This document shows positions 1 through 7,175 of a stretch of 10,428 nucleotides of DNA, piece by piece; the stretch's first letter is position 1; every line of letters starts with the position of its first letter. The notes below the pieces were generated by a model that was given only the letters and a program-made list of their open reading frames with translations, was not told where the DNA came from and searched no databases. This DNA comes from Marinobacter sp. (lineage in GTDB: Bacteria > Pseudomonadota > Gammaproteobacteria > Pseudomonadales > Oleiphilaceae). The stretch is from contig JAEPMM010000079.1 of NCBI GenBank assembly GCA_017643965.1, positions 1 to 10,428 on the forward strand. The letters run 5' to 3'. The translations under genes were made by a program, and so were the position numbers.

Positions 1-571
1 CGATGTGGCGGAAATAGCTCACACCGGCGGGTAAAGCTGTATCTCCGGACGGCCAGTGATCCTGATTCCAGCTATCACGGGCCCAGGGGATGGGTGCCCG
101 GCTGAAATAGTGAGCCATGCCCTGATGATCCGCGACCACCTTGACCACATTGGGATTGAACACGCTGGCCAGATCCGTGATCTTTTCACACAGGGTCGCG
201 ATGGCCGCGTGGGGAAAACGCTCAAGGTTGTCGGCCACCTGATTGATCAGCGCGGGGGGGATCAGGGGCTCATCGCCCTGAACGTTGACAATCCGGTCGT
301 CAGCCTTGAAACCGAGCGTGCGGGCAACCTCCTCCAGCCGGTCGGTGCCACTGGCGTGCTCGGGCGAGGTCATCACCACCTCGGCACCGAAGGCCCGGCA
401 GGCGGATTCGATGCGTTCATCGTCGGTCGCAATGACCACACGGCTGGCAGCACTCTCACCGGCGCGCTCATAGACATGGCGGATCATCGGTTTGCCGGCA
501 ATGTCGGCGAGCGGCTTGCCCGGCAGACGGGTGGACGCGTAGCGGGCGGGAATCACCACGGTAAAGGACAT
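1..571 (-). CDS. kdsB: 3-deoxy-manno-octulosonate cytidylyltransferase (CMP-Kdo synthetase), 3' end missing
   Basis: KdsB activates Kdo with CTP to give CMP-Kdo, the cytoplasmic sugar donor for the inner core of lipopolysaccharide. The 190 visible codons carry the family hallmarks: the N-terminal nucleotide-binding segment PARYASTRLPGKPL (residues 8-21), IATDDERI (47-54), SGTDRLEE (74-81) and VNVQGDEPLI (95-104), whose Asp100 is the expected metal ligand. Family members are about 250 residues long, so roughly 60 C-terminal residues lie beyond the window edge; nothing suggests a broken gene. The ATG at 571-569 is chosen because MSFTVVIPARY matches the family start and GGGGAG lies 4 bases upstream (576-581). 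It is the last visible gene of the exbB-to-kdsB operon, 12 bases after the Trm112-family gene. Confidence 0.97.
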   Translation of the reverse strand, partial: MSFTVVIPARYASTRLPGKPLADIAGKPMIRHVYERAGESAASRVVIATDDERIESACRAFGAEVVMTSPEHASGTDRLEEVARTLGFKADDRIVNVQGDEPLIPPALINQVADNLERFPHAAIATLCEKITDLASVFNPNVVKVVADHQGMAHYFSRAPIPWARDSWNQDHWPSGDTALPAGVSYFRHI

Positions 572-583
572 GACACTCCCCTA

Positions 584-772
584 TCAGCGTTTATCGAGGC
601 GTTCATCCGTTGACAGCGTGCGCGCTTCCGTCGCCAGCATGACCGGGATGCCCTCGCGAATGGGGAACGCCATCGCGTCCTGATAGCAAATCAACTCGGT
701 TTTTTCCTGATTCAGTTTCAGGTCACCCTTGCACACAGGACAGGCCAGCATGGCCACCAGCTTTTTATCCAT
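584..772 (-). CDS. Trm112/YcaR-family small zinc-ribbon protein
   Basis: A 62-residue protein of the Trm112 (UPF0434, E. coli YcaR) family. Residues 1-50 follow the family pattern closely: MDKKLVAMLACPVCKG at the start, then ELICYQDAMAFPIREGIPVML. Cys11 and Cys14 form a CPxC knuckle and Cys29 is a third likely zinc ligand; the usual fourth position is not an obvious Cys, as also in E. coli YcaR. Eukaryotic Trm112 stabilises methyltransferases; the bacterial partner is not settled, so no reaction is assigned. An upstream in-frame ATG at 814 is rejected because it lies inside lpxK and adds 14 residues unlike the family, whereas the ATG at 772 is preceded by purine-rich GAGAGAAG. Stop of lpxK and start of this gene are separated by one base (TGA-T-ATG), implying coupled translation. 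It sits between lpxK and kdsB, as in Pseudomonas and enterics. Confidence 0.95.
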   Translation of the reverse strand: MDKKLVAMLACPVCKGDLKLNQEKTELICYQDAMAFPIREGIPVMLATEARTLSTDERLDKR

Positions 773-773
773 A

Positions 774-1793
774 TCAGCTTCTCTCGGTCTCTTGATGATG
801 TAACAGCGAGGCACATTCCCGCACGCGATCCAGGAATGCCACGGTAAATTCGTACGGCAGGGTCGCGGTAACCGACAACACCCAGGCGTTATCGCCCGCT
901 ATGTCCCGGCATTTGACCGCATCCTTGGCGGTCATGACCAGCCGCCGGGTGCTTCCGGTTTCCAGGTCCGAGGCCTGGAATTTATGGTGATCGGCAAACG
1001 CCCGCCCGGACACCTGCGCACCCAGTGATTCCAGTGTAGCGAAAAACCGCCCGGGATTGCCGATGCCCGCCACCGCCTGCACCGGCTCCCCGCGCAAGCT
1101 GTCCAGTGGCGCAGACTTGCCGGTCTTCAGGTGTCGCAGTCCGGTCGGCTCCAGCACCATGGTGAATTGCCGGGGATGCTCCAGGTCGTCCAGCCGCCCC
1201 CCGTTGGTCACCACGAAGTCCACACCGGACAAACGCTCCAGAGGCTCCCTGAGCGGGCCCACCGGGATGCCTGCGCCGTTGCCAATGCCACGGGCGGCAT
1301 CGAACACCGCAAGCTCGATATCTCTGGGCAAGGCGTAATGCTGTAGCCCGTCATCACAGATCAACACGTCGCCCAGCTGCTGTTCCAGCGCCCAAAGTGC
1401 CCCACGCTTGCGCTGCGGATCCACCACCACCGGGCATCCGGTTTCCAGGTGCAGCATGACCGGCTCGTCTCCGGCCTGTTCGGTGGAGGTGTTTGCATCA
1501 ACTCTCAAGGGGTAGGCATAGGATCGACCGCCGTAGCCGCGGCTGAGGATCACCGGCCGCCAGCCCTGTTCCTGCAGCAGCGACACCAGCCGCGCCGTCA
1601 GCGGGGATTTGCCGGTGCCCCCTGCGGTGAGGTTACCAACTACGATCACCGGCACCGGAAGCGGTGCATCTTTCTCGCGCCAGGCTTTGCGGCGGCGGCT
1701 TTCAGACACCACCCGGTAGAGCCAGGCCAGCGGATACAACAGCCACAGCGGCCGCCCGGTGCCATACCAAAGGCGGTCGATCAGTGTGGTCAT
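774..1793 (-). CDS. lpxK: tetraacyldisaccharide 4'-kinase
   Basis: LpxK phosphorylates the 4' position of the tetraacyldisaccharide-1-phosphate to make lipid IVA, the sixth step of the Raetz pathway, on the inner face of the inner membrane. At 339 residues it has normal length. Visible signatures are an N-terminal hydrophobic segment (about residues 16-30), the P-loop GNLTAGGTGKSP (53-64), SRGYGG (84-89), CDDGLQHY (146-153), GIGNPGRFF (243-251), FADHHKF (266-272) and MTAKDAVKC (287-295). Its ATG at 1793 overlaps the msbA stop in ATGA, and no strong Shine-Dalgarno is visible, so translation probably depends on ribosomes finishing msbA. The placement directly after the lipid A flippase couples late lipid A synthesis with export. 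Confidence 0.97.
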   Translation of the reverse strand: MTTLIDRLWYGTGRPLWLLYPLAWLYRVVSESRRRKAWREKDAPLPVPVIVVGNLTAGGTGKSPLTARLVSLLQEQGWRPVILSRGYGGRSYAYPLRVDANTSTEQAGDEPVMLHLETGCPVVVDPQRKRGALWALEQQLGDVLICDDGLQHYALPRDIELAVFDAARGIGNGAGIPVGPLREPLERLSGVDFVVTNGGRLDDLEHPRQFTMVLEPTGLRHLKTGKSAPLDSLRGEPVQAVAGIGNPGRFFATLESLGAQVSGRAFADHHKFQASDLETGSTRRLVMTAKDAVKCRDIAGDNAWVLSVTATLPYEFTVAFLDRVRECASLLHHQETERS

Positions 1794-3565
1794 GCGTGCT
1801 CGCTGAACTGCAGCTGATGCAACTGCGCGTAGGCACCACCGTTGGCCAGCAGTTCATCGTGGCGACCGGACTCGATGATCCGCCCCGCCTCCATCACCAG
1901 AATGCGATCAGCTTTCTCGATGGTCGACAACCGGTGAGCAATCACCAGGGTGGTTCGCCCCTGCATCACGGTTTCGAGCGCTTCCTGGATGTGGCGCTCG
2001 GACTCGGTGTCCAGTGCCGATGTGGCCTCATCAAGGATCAGAATCGGTGCGTTCTTGAGCAGCGCCCGCGCAATGGCCAGTCGCTGGCGCTGGCCGCCGG
2101 AAAGCATCACGCCGTTATCACCAATCATGGTGTCGAGCCCTTCCGGCATGCGATCAATAAATTCCAGGGCATGGGCCTTTGCCGCCGCCTCGCGGATTTC
2201 CTCTCGCGTGCAATGGCGTAACGCACCATAGGCAATGTTGGCGGCAATGGTGTCGTTGAACAGCACCACGTTCTGGGTCACCAGGGCAATCTGGGCCCGC
2301 AGCGCCTGCAGACCGAAGTCCTTCAGGGAATGCCCGTCGATGCGAATATCGCCCCCGGTGTATTCATAGAATCGGGGCAGCAGGCTGACCATGGTGGACT
2401 TTCCGCTGCCGGAGCGGCCAACCAGGGCAACGCTCTGCCCGGCGGGGATGTCCAGTGAGATCGACTGCAGGACGTTGTCCAGCTGATCACGGTAGCGGAA
2501 CGAGACATCAGCAAAGGTAATATCGCCATTGACCCGCTCCGGGCGATAGGTGCCGTTATCGTGTTCGGGCTCTTCGTCCATGGTACTGAACACGTCGTGG
2601 GCGGCGGCAACGCCCTTCTGAATCTTGGCGTGTACGGAGGTGACCTGACGAATCGGCTTGGCCATGGTGGTTGCAGCGGTGATAAAGGCGATCAGCTGGC
2701 CGGTGCTCATTTCGCCGCGAATATCCGGTGCCAGCATGGTCCACACCAGCGCAGCGATGGCCACCGCCACCAGCACCTGGATCACCGGAATGCTGATGGC
2801 TTGGGTAGACGCCATTTTCAGGCTCTGCTTCAGGTTCTTCTCACTGACATCACGGAATCGCTCGCGCTCATAGTCCTCGCCACCGAAAGTGCGAACCACC
2901 CGGTAACCGGAAATGGACTCCGAGGCTACGTGGGTGATGTCCCCCATGGAGCCCTGAATACGCTTACTGATCTTACGGAAACGCTTGCTGGCGTAACTGA
3001 CCACGAAGCCGATGAGGGGACCCACGGCCACAAACACCAGAGTCAGCTTCCAGTTGGTGTAGAGCATGAACCCCAGCAGGCCCAGGATGGTCAGACCTTC
3101 CCGCAGCGTGATGGTCACGGCGTTGGTGGTGGCCTCGGCAACCTGTTCCACGTTAAAGGTCAGCTTGGACACCAGGCGCCCGGATGCGTTGTCATCGAAA
3201 TAGCGCGACGGCAGGCTCAGTAAACGATCAAACACCTGATTTCTCAGGGCATTGATCACCTGACGCCCGACGTAGCTGATGAAGTACTGGCTGAGAAACG
3301 TGCCCACACCGCGGAATGCGAAAACCCCGACAATGAGCAGGGTCAACAGGATCCGGTTCTGCTCGGTGGGGTTTTCAATGGCGAGGATGACGTACTCCAT
3401 GGCGGCAGCCATCCCCGTGGACGCGGCTGCGTAGATCACGTTGCCCAGTACTGCCAGTGAAAACGCCAGCCAGAACGGCTTTACGTAGGCGAGCAGGCGT
3501 TTATAGGTGGCCCAGTTGGAGGTCGAGGGCGCTTCAGTGTCGGCGCCCGGTGCAGATTCACTCAC
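1790..3565 (-). CDS. msbA: lipid A export ABC transporter MsbA (permease fused to ATPase)
   Basis: MsbA is the homodimeric inner-membrane ABC exporter that flips lipid A-core to the periplasmic leaflet. The 591-residue half-transporter has an ABC type-1 membrane domain (about residues 33-315, six helices) with a typical LPSRYFDDNASGR segment (118-130), then a nucleotide-binding domain: Walker A GRSGSGKST (383-391), Q-loop Gln431, signature LSGGQ (488-492), Walker B LILDEA (509-514) and switch His544. All catalytic motifs are intact. The start is GTG at 3565, overlapping the exbD stop in GTGA, with GGGAGG ten bases upstream; about 20 polar residues precede the first conserved segment. Homology alone cannot exclude another lipid-exporting ABC half-transporter, but the lpxK neighbour makes MsbA the clear choice. 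Confidence 0.95.
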   Translation of the reverse strand: MSESAPGADTEAPSTSNWATYKRLLAYVKPFWLAFSLAVLGNVIYAAASTGMAAAMEYVILAIENPTEQNRILLTLLIVGVFAFRGVGTFLSQYFISYVGRQVINALRNQVFDRLLSLPSRYFDDNASGRLVSKLTFNVEQVAEATTNAVTITLREGLTILGLLGFMLYTNWKLTLVFVAVGPLIGFVVSYASKRFRKISKRIQGSMGDITHVASESISGYRVVRTFGGEDYERERFRDVSEKNLKQSLKMASTQAISIPVIQVLVAVAIAALVWTMLAPDIRGEMSTGQLIAFITAATTMAKPIRQVTSVHAKIQKGVAAAHDVFSTMDEEPEHDNGTYRPERVNGDITFADVSFRYRDQLDNVLQSISLDIPAGQSVALVGRSGSGKSTMVSLLPRFYEYTGGDIRIDGHSLKDFGLQALRAQIALVTQNVVLFNDTIAANIAYGALRHCTREEIREAAAKAHALEFIDRMPEGLDTMIGDNGVMLSGGQRQRLAIARALLKNAPILILDEATSALDTESERHIQEALETVMQGRTTLVIAHRLSTIEKADRILVMEAGRIIESGRHDELLANGGAYAQLHQLQFSEHA

Positions 3566-3987
3566 TGGCCGTCAGCCTCCCGCTCGGTGGTAATGCTCAG
3601 TTTGGCAAAGCCCAGCCGGCCAGCCACATCCATTGCGCGCACCACAAACTCGTGAGGCGTCCTGGCGTCGGCAGTGATCACGTAAGGCAGGGAGTTGTCC
3701 CCTTCCGCAAGCTCACTGACCGCGCGCTCAAGGGTTTCCCGGCGGTTGTTCACAAGGGTGCGTTGATTGAGGATGTACTGCCCCTCGGCGTTGATCACCA
3801 CATCAATTTCCCGCACCTCGGTTTCGGCGCGGGCCTCGGCGCTGGCCTGCGGCAACTCGACCTGCAGGTGACTCTCGCGGGTGAAGGTGGTGGACACCAT
3901 GAAGAAGATCAACAGCAGGAACACCACATCGATCAGTGGCGTCAGGTCAACTCCGACTTCCTGGCTTCTCTGGCGCTTGAACTTCAC
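3562..3987 (-). CDS. exbD: ExbD/TolR-family biopolymer transport protein
   Basis: A 141-residue inner-membrane protein of the ExbD/TolR family, the partner of ExbB-type proton channels. A short basic cytoplasmic tail (MKFKRQRSQ) leads into one membrane helix (about residues 14-35), in which Asp20 of DLTPLIDVVFLLLIFF is the protonatable residue conserved in the family (Asp25 in E. coli ExbD). The rest is a periplasmic domain ending in HEFVVRAMDVAGRLGFAKLSI, the usual C-terminal fold. Start is GTG at 3987, supported by the family N-terminus and by GGAG just before the exbB stop; five bases separate the exbB stop from this start. No TonB, TolA or TolB lies in the window, so the energised partner is unknown. 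ExbD is preferred over TolR because the Tol genes are absent, but that is a context judgement. Confidence 0.93.
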   Translation of the reverse strand: MKFKRQRSQEVGVDLTPLIDVVFLLLIFFMVSTTFTRESHLQVELPQASAEARAETEVREIDVVINAEGQYILNQRTLVNNRRETLERAVSELAEGDNSLPYVITADARTPHEFVVRAMDVAGRLGFAKLSITTEREADGQ

Positions 3988-3992
3988 GACGT

Positions 3993-4619
3993 TCAGGCTC
4001 CTTCCACATCAATTTCTCGGTCGCCATGGACGACTTCAACCAGCTTGATGGCTTCCTGCTCCATACCCACCACCAGCTCATCCACGCGGCGGATAAAGTA
4101 GCGGTGACAGATCAGCGCGGGGATGGCCACACTCAGACCGGCCGCGGTGGTGATCAATGCCTCGGAAATGCCGCCGGCAAGGTTGCCCGCGTTACCGACG
4201 CCGGCCAGCTGGATTTCCGCGAATACCTTGATCATACCGATAACCGTGCCCAGCAGGCCCAGCAATGGGGTGATGGTGGCAACGGTACCCAGAGGATTGA
4301 GAAAGCGCTCGAGGTCGTGAATGACCTGACTGGCCTCATGCTCGATGCTCTCTTTCATGATTTCACGGCCATGCTTGGCGTTCATCAGACCGCCCGCGAG
4401 GATACGGCCCATGGGAGACGAGCCCTGCAGGGCTTTCAGCTTCCGGCCATTCAGCTCTTTTTTCTTGATCCAGCGCCACAGCTCATTGATGGTCTGGGGT
4501 GGCGCCACCCGGGAAGCTCGCAGCGTCCAGAACCGCTCGAGAATTATGGCAAGCGCCAGGATGGAACAGGCAACAATTGGCACCATCAAAATGCCACCGG
4601 CTTTCAACAGCTCGAACAC
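3993..4619 (-). CDS. exbB: ExbB/TolQ/MotA-family proton channel protein
   Basis: A 208-residue inner-membrane protein of the MotA/TolQ/ExbB family, forming the pentameric proton channel around an ExbD dimer. Three membrane helices are visible: about residues 9-29, 113-133 and 153-175, with the long cytoplasmic loop between the first two. Conserved pieces are ITPLLGLLGTVIGMI (116-130) and GGISEALITTAAGLSVAIPAL (149-169), which line the proton path. The start is GTG at 4619: it gives the family-like N-terminus MFELLKAGG and is preceded by AGGGAG with seven bases of spacing. It is the first gene of the exbB-exbD-msbA-lpxK-Trm112-kdsB operon. Similar pairs lie beside lpxK in Pseudomonas (PA2983/PA2982); what force-transducing protein they drive there is, to my knowledge, not established. 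Confidence 0.94.
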   Translation of the reverse strand: MFELLKAGGILMVPIVACSILALAIILERFWTLRASRVAPPQTINELWRWIKKKELNGRKLKALQGSSPMGRILAGGLMNAKHGREIMKESIEHEASQVIHDLERFLNPLGTVATITPLLGLLGTVIGMIKVFAEIQLAGVGNAGNLAGGISEALITTAAGLSVAIPALICHRYFIRRVDELVVGMEQEAIKLVEVVHGDREIDVEGA

Positions 4620-4710
4620 GCTTGGTCTCCCTGATTGTTAACAAGCCGCGCTACTTTAGCATAGCTGCTGCTTCAGGCCACACCCGTTGTGTCACGGTAT
4701 TTTACACTGC
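4620..4710 (-). promoter_or_regulatory. Intergenic leader of the exbB-kdsB operon, probable promoter
   Basis: This 91-base gap between the comEC stop and the exbB start is the only sizeable space on the minus strand before the six-gene operon. Read on the minus strand, TATGCT (4663-4658) fits a sigma-70 -10 box in four of six positions and would place transcription start near 4650, but no convincing -35 lies at 16-18 bases. A perfect 10-base palindrome, TTGTTAACAA (4635-4644), follows, then the ribosome site at 4631-4627. There is no hairpin plus T-run to terminate comEC, so read-through from comEC is possible. Confidence 0.4.
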
Positions 4711-7095
4711 TCACCAATCCGTTATGGGACCACGAATCCAGAATGGTGCAGTGGCTCTTTGCTGGTCAACCCGAACGCCGGTGTCGTCCAGCACCATGCG
4801 GACAGCGCCGGAATAGGCGGTGTTCAGTTGCCGACTGCCCACGGCGTGGTAGCGATCCACGACAGTCGGGTGAGGATGGCCGAAGCGATGCCGGTAGCCG
4901 GCACTGTAGATCACCCAATCCGGCGCCAGCGCTTCCACCCAGGAGATCGTTGACGAGGTGTTGCTGCCATGATGCGGGGCCATCACGATCCGAGTAGTCG
5001 GCTCACTCGTCCGGCTACCGCTCAGGCGGGGCGCCACTATCATCGCTCGCTCGACGGCGGCGGTGATATCACCGGGCAGGATGACCTGAAAGCGGCGGCC
5101 AGGGTCCATGGCAATGACCACACAGGAAAGATCATTGGAATTGTCAGCCTGGTCGGCATCATCGCCCTGCCAGAACTGAACCCGGACACCCGCGATGGTG
5201 CGCGGCGGCGAGGATTTGCAGGCTGCCGGCACCGGTCCGCCGTAGCCACCGTCCAGCGCCTGCAGGCGCTCCGGCTCGCCGCTGATCACCTCGCCCACGG
5301 GGTAGGCGGCGAACAGTGCAGACAGACCACCGGCATGATCACTGTCTGCATGGCTGATCACCAGGGTGTCAATGCGGCGGATACCGAGGCGGCGGAAGTT
5401 GGGGATCAACACCGATTCCACCGATGAAAACACCCCGGGGACCGCTGGCCCGGTATCGTAAAGCAGCACCTGATCGTGGTGCCGGATCAGTACCGACAAA
5501 CCTTGCCCCACATCCCAGACCCGCATCTCCACCTGTTCCACCCAGGGATTGGCCAGCGGCTCACGTATCGACGATGCGCCCAGCAGCAGCGCGCCGGCAA
5601 ACAGCAATACCATCCTCAACCGTGGCGCAGGCACCATCAGCACCAGCAGCACTAAAAGGGCCATGGCGGCCGCCAACCCGACATCGGCGCCGCTGTCCGG
5701 CAACGCCAGCGAGGCCAGCCAATTCAGTACCCGCCAGAGCACCTCCAACGCTCCGTCAAAGACCAGGAGCACTGCGTCCCGGCTTCCAGGCACACACCAC
5801 ACCAGCGCAGTGCCGGCCATCAGCAACGGCATGACTACGAACGACACCCAGGGAATGGCGAACAGGTTGGCCAACAAACCGGAATAGGGCTGCCCCTGAT
5901 CCAGCACCGACAGTATTGGCCACAACCCGACAAACACCGCCGCCTGCGCCAGTGCCAGGGCCGCCAGCCAGCGGGGCGGTGCGAGCCGCCCGGCAAACAC
6001 CAGAATCAGTACCGACACCGCTCCGAACGACAGCCAGAATCCCTGATCCAGAGGCGCAAAAGGGTCTGTGAGCACCACCAGGAACAGAGCAAGGGCCAGC
6101 CCGTGCCAGGCTGACACCTGACGGCCCTTCAGCCAGATCCAGCCGGCCACCAGCACCATGATCAGCGCCCTGCGCGTCGGCACGGTAAAACCCGCAGCAA
6201 GTGCATAGAGCAGACAGGCAATGGCAACCACGCCGAGCACCAGATAGCGCTGGCGCTGCGGCGCCGGATAACCGGCCGGGAGAAAGGTGATCAAACGCCT
6301 CGCCAGGAAACCTGCGCCGATGGCGACCAGACCAAGGTGCAAACCGGAGATGGCCACCAGATGGATCGTGCCGGTCGCCTTGAGCACGGCCCAATGCTCG
6401 GCGGTCATGGCGCCACGGTGCCCCATCAACAGAGACGCCAGCAGCGGGTAGTGTTCCGCCTCGCCCATCACGGACGCCAGCGAATCGGCCAGATCCAGCC
6501 GCCACGCCGCGTACTGGCAATGCGCCGTGCAGGATACCGCCGGCGCCTCGGCCACGTCGCGGACGGTCCCGGTGGCGCGGAAACCTTTCCTGAACAACCA
6601 GGTCTCATACCGGAATCCGGCGGGATTCATCGCCCCATGTGGCTTTTTGAGCACCACATCAAGCCTCAGGCGATGCCCCGGAAGGCGCTTATCACCATTG
6701 CCGTACCAGGCCAGACGAACCGTCCGGGGTAACTCGCCCGCGCTGACGAGTGAGCTGTCGCCCCGATGCCAGTGGGTAATACAGAAATTGAAACGCAGGC
6801 TGTTGAAGCTGCCATGGGTGGGGATGTTGCAAAGGTAGCCCGAGACCGACACCACCTGCCCCTCAAGAGACGCCGGCAGCACCTGCTGTAATCGCTCCGA
6901 GGCATGCCATGATGCCCAGGTAACGCCGGTAAGTACGCTCAAAAGGAGAACCGCCAACCGGGCCAGCCGCTGAATGTGAAGTGCGGCCCAGACCAGCGGG
7001 AACGCCGCCGCAATCAGCCACGGGAGAGGTGGCAACATCGGGAACGTATAAAGTAAGATAACGCCGCAGGCAAATGCGGCAAGATTTCCGGACAA
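4711..7095 (-). CDS. comEC: DNA internalization channel ComEC/Rec2
   Basis: ComEC is the polytopic inner-membrane channel that brings single-stranded DNA into the cytoplasm during natural transformation. From a TTG start the protein has 794 residues, normal for the proteobacterial form. In order: N-terminal helices (about 4-60), an OB-like DUF4131 region (about 75-185), the Competence membrane domain (about 215-510) with the signature IHLVAISGLHLGL (244-256) and TVPTRRA (304-310), then a metallo-beta-lactamase-like domain (about 520-770) with WDVGQG (527-532), the metal-site motif SHADSDHAGG (581-590), LPGD (673-676) and APHHGS (706-711). TTG at 7095 is preferred over GTG at 7137, because AGGAGG lies eight bases ahead of it and MSGNLAAFACG fits the family. 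Pseudomonas has it at the same place. Competence itself cannot be inferred from this gene alone. Confidence 0.95.
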   Translation of the reverse strand: MSGNLAAFACGVILLYTFPMLPPLPWLIAAAFPLVWAALHIQRLARLAVLLLSVLTGVTWASWHASERLQQVLPASLEGQVVSVSGYLCNIPTHGSFNSLRFNFCITHWHRGDSSLVSAGELPRTVRLAWYGNGDKRLPGHRLRLDVVLKKPHGAMNPAGFRYETWLFRKGFRATGTVRDVAEAPAVSCTAHCQYAAWRLDLADSLASVMGEAEHYPLLASLLMGHRGAMTAEHWAVLKATGTIHLVAISGLHLGLVAIGAGFLARRLITFLPAGYPAPQRQRYLVLGVVAIACLLYALAAGFTVPTRRALIMVLVAGWIWLKGRQVSAWHGLALALFLVVLTDPFAPLDQGFWLSFGAVSVLILVFAGRLAPPRWLAALALAQAAVFVGLWPILSVLDQGQPYSGLLANLFAIPWVSFVVMPLLMAGTALVWCVPGSRDAVLLVFDGALEVLWRVLNWLASLALPDSGADVGLAAAMALLVLLVLMVPAPRLRMVLLFAGALLLGASSIREPLANPWVEQVEMRVWDVGQGLSVLIRHHDQVLLYDTGPAVPGVFSSVESVLIPNFRRLGIRRIDTLVISHADSDHAGGLSALFAAYPVGEVISGEPERLQALDGGYGGPVPAACKSSPPRTIAGVRVQFWQGDDADQADNSNDLSCVVIAMDPGRRFQVILPGDITAAVERAMIVAPRLSGSRTSEPTTRIVMAPHHGSNTSSTISWVEALAPDWVIYSAGYRHRFGHPHPTVVDRYHAVGSRQLNTAYSGAVRMVLDDTGVRVDQQRATAPFWIRGPITDW

Positions 7096-7175
7096 TCCTT
7101 GTCCTCCTGATTTTCCAGAGCGCCGGCACCTTTCCACGCCCCGGGGCTTTCAATCTGAACAGGCAGATCTTCCAG
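7096..7175. promoter_or_regulatory. Divergent intergenic region between comEC and the DUF2062 gene
   Basis: Eighty bases separate the two divergent start codons and must hold the 5' leaders of both genes. It contains the comEC ribosome site and a perfect 10-base palindrome, GCCCCGGGGC (7138-7147), near its middle. I see no convincing -10/-35 pair on either strand; one or both promoters may lie inside the neighbouring coding sequence. Confidence 0.35.
7102..7108 (-). promoter_or_regulatory. Shine-Dalgarno that fixes the TTG start of comEC
   Basis: On the minus strand AGGAGGA, a full match to the 16S rRNA anti-SD, lies six bases before TTG at 7095-7093. No comparable site precedes the longer GTG start at 7137. 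This is the strongest ribosome site in the window and it decides the start codon. Confidence 0.8.

Noticed and set aside
56..613. 185-codon plus-strand frame opposite kdsB
   Set aside because: The minus-strand reading is clearly KdsB and continues off the window edge; the plus-strand frame is its complement shadow.
1664..2221. 185-codon plus-strand frame across the lpxK/msbA junction
   Set aside because: Antisense shadow of two well-supported genes, with no ribosome site or family resemblance.
2561..3223. 220-codon open frame on the plus strand opposite msbA
   Set aside because: It lies wholly inside msbA, has the His/Gly/Gln-rich make-up typical of antisense frames in GC-rich genes, and shows no recognisable domain.
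5756..6520. 254-codon minus-strand frame inside comEC in another phase
   Set aside because: Same-strand frame-shifted shadow of the Competence domain; Gly/Ala/Arg-rich, low-quality protein sequence. The comEC frame is intact, so it does not signal a frameshift.
7074..7175. Longer N-terminus for the DUF2062 protein from ATG 7074
   Set aside because: The extra 34 residues overlap the comEC start, have no family resemblance, and MPKKFMKRYLP at 7176 fits the family.
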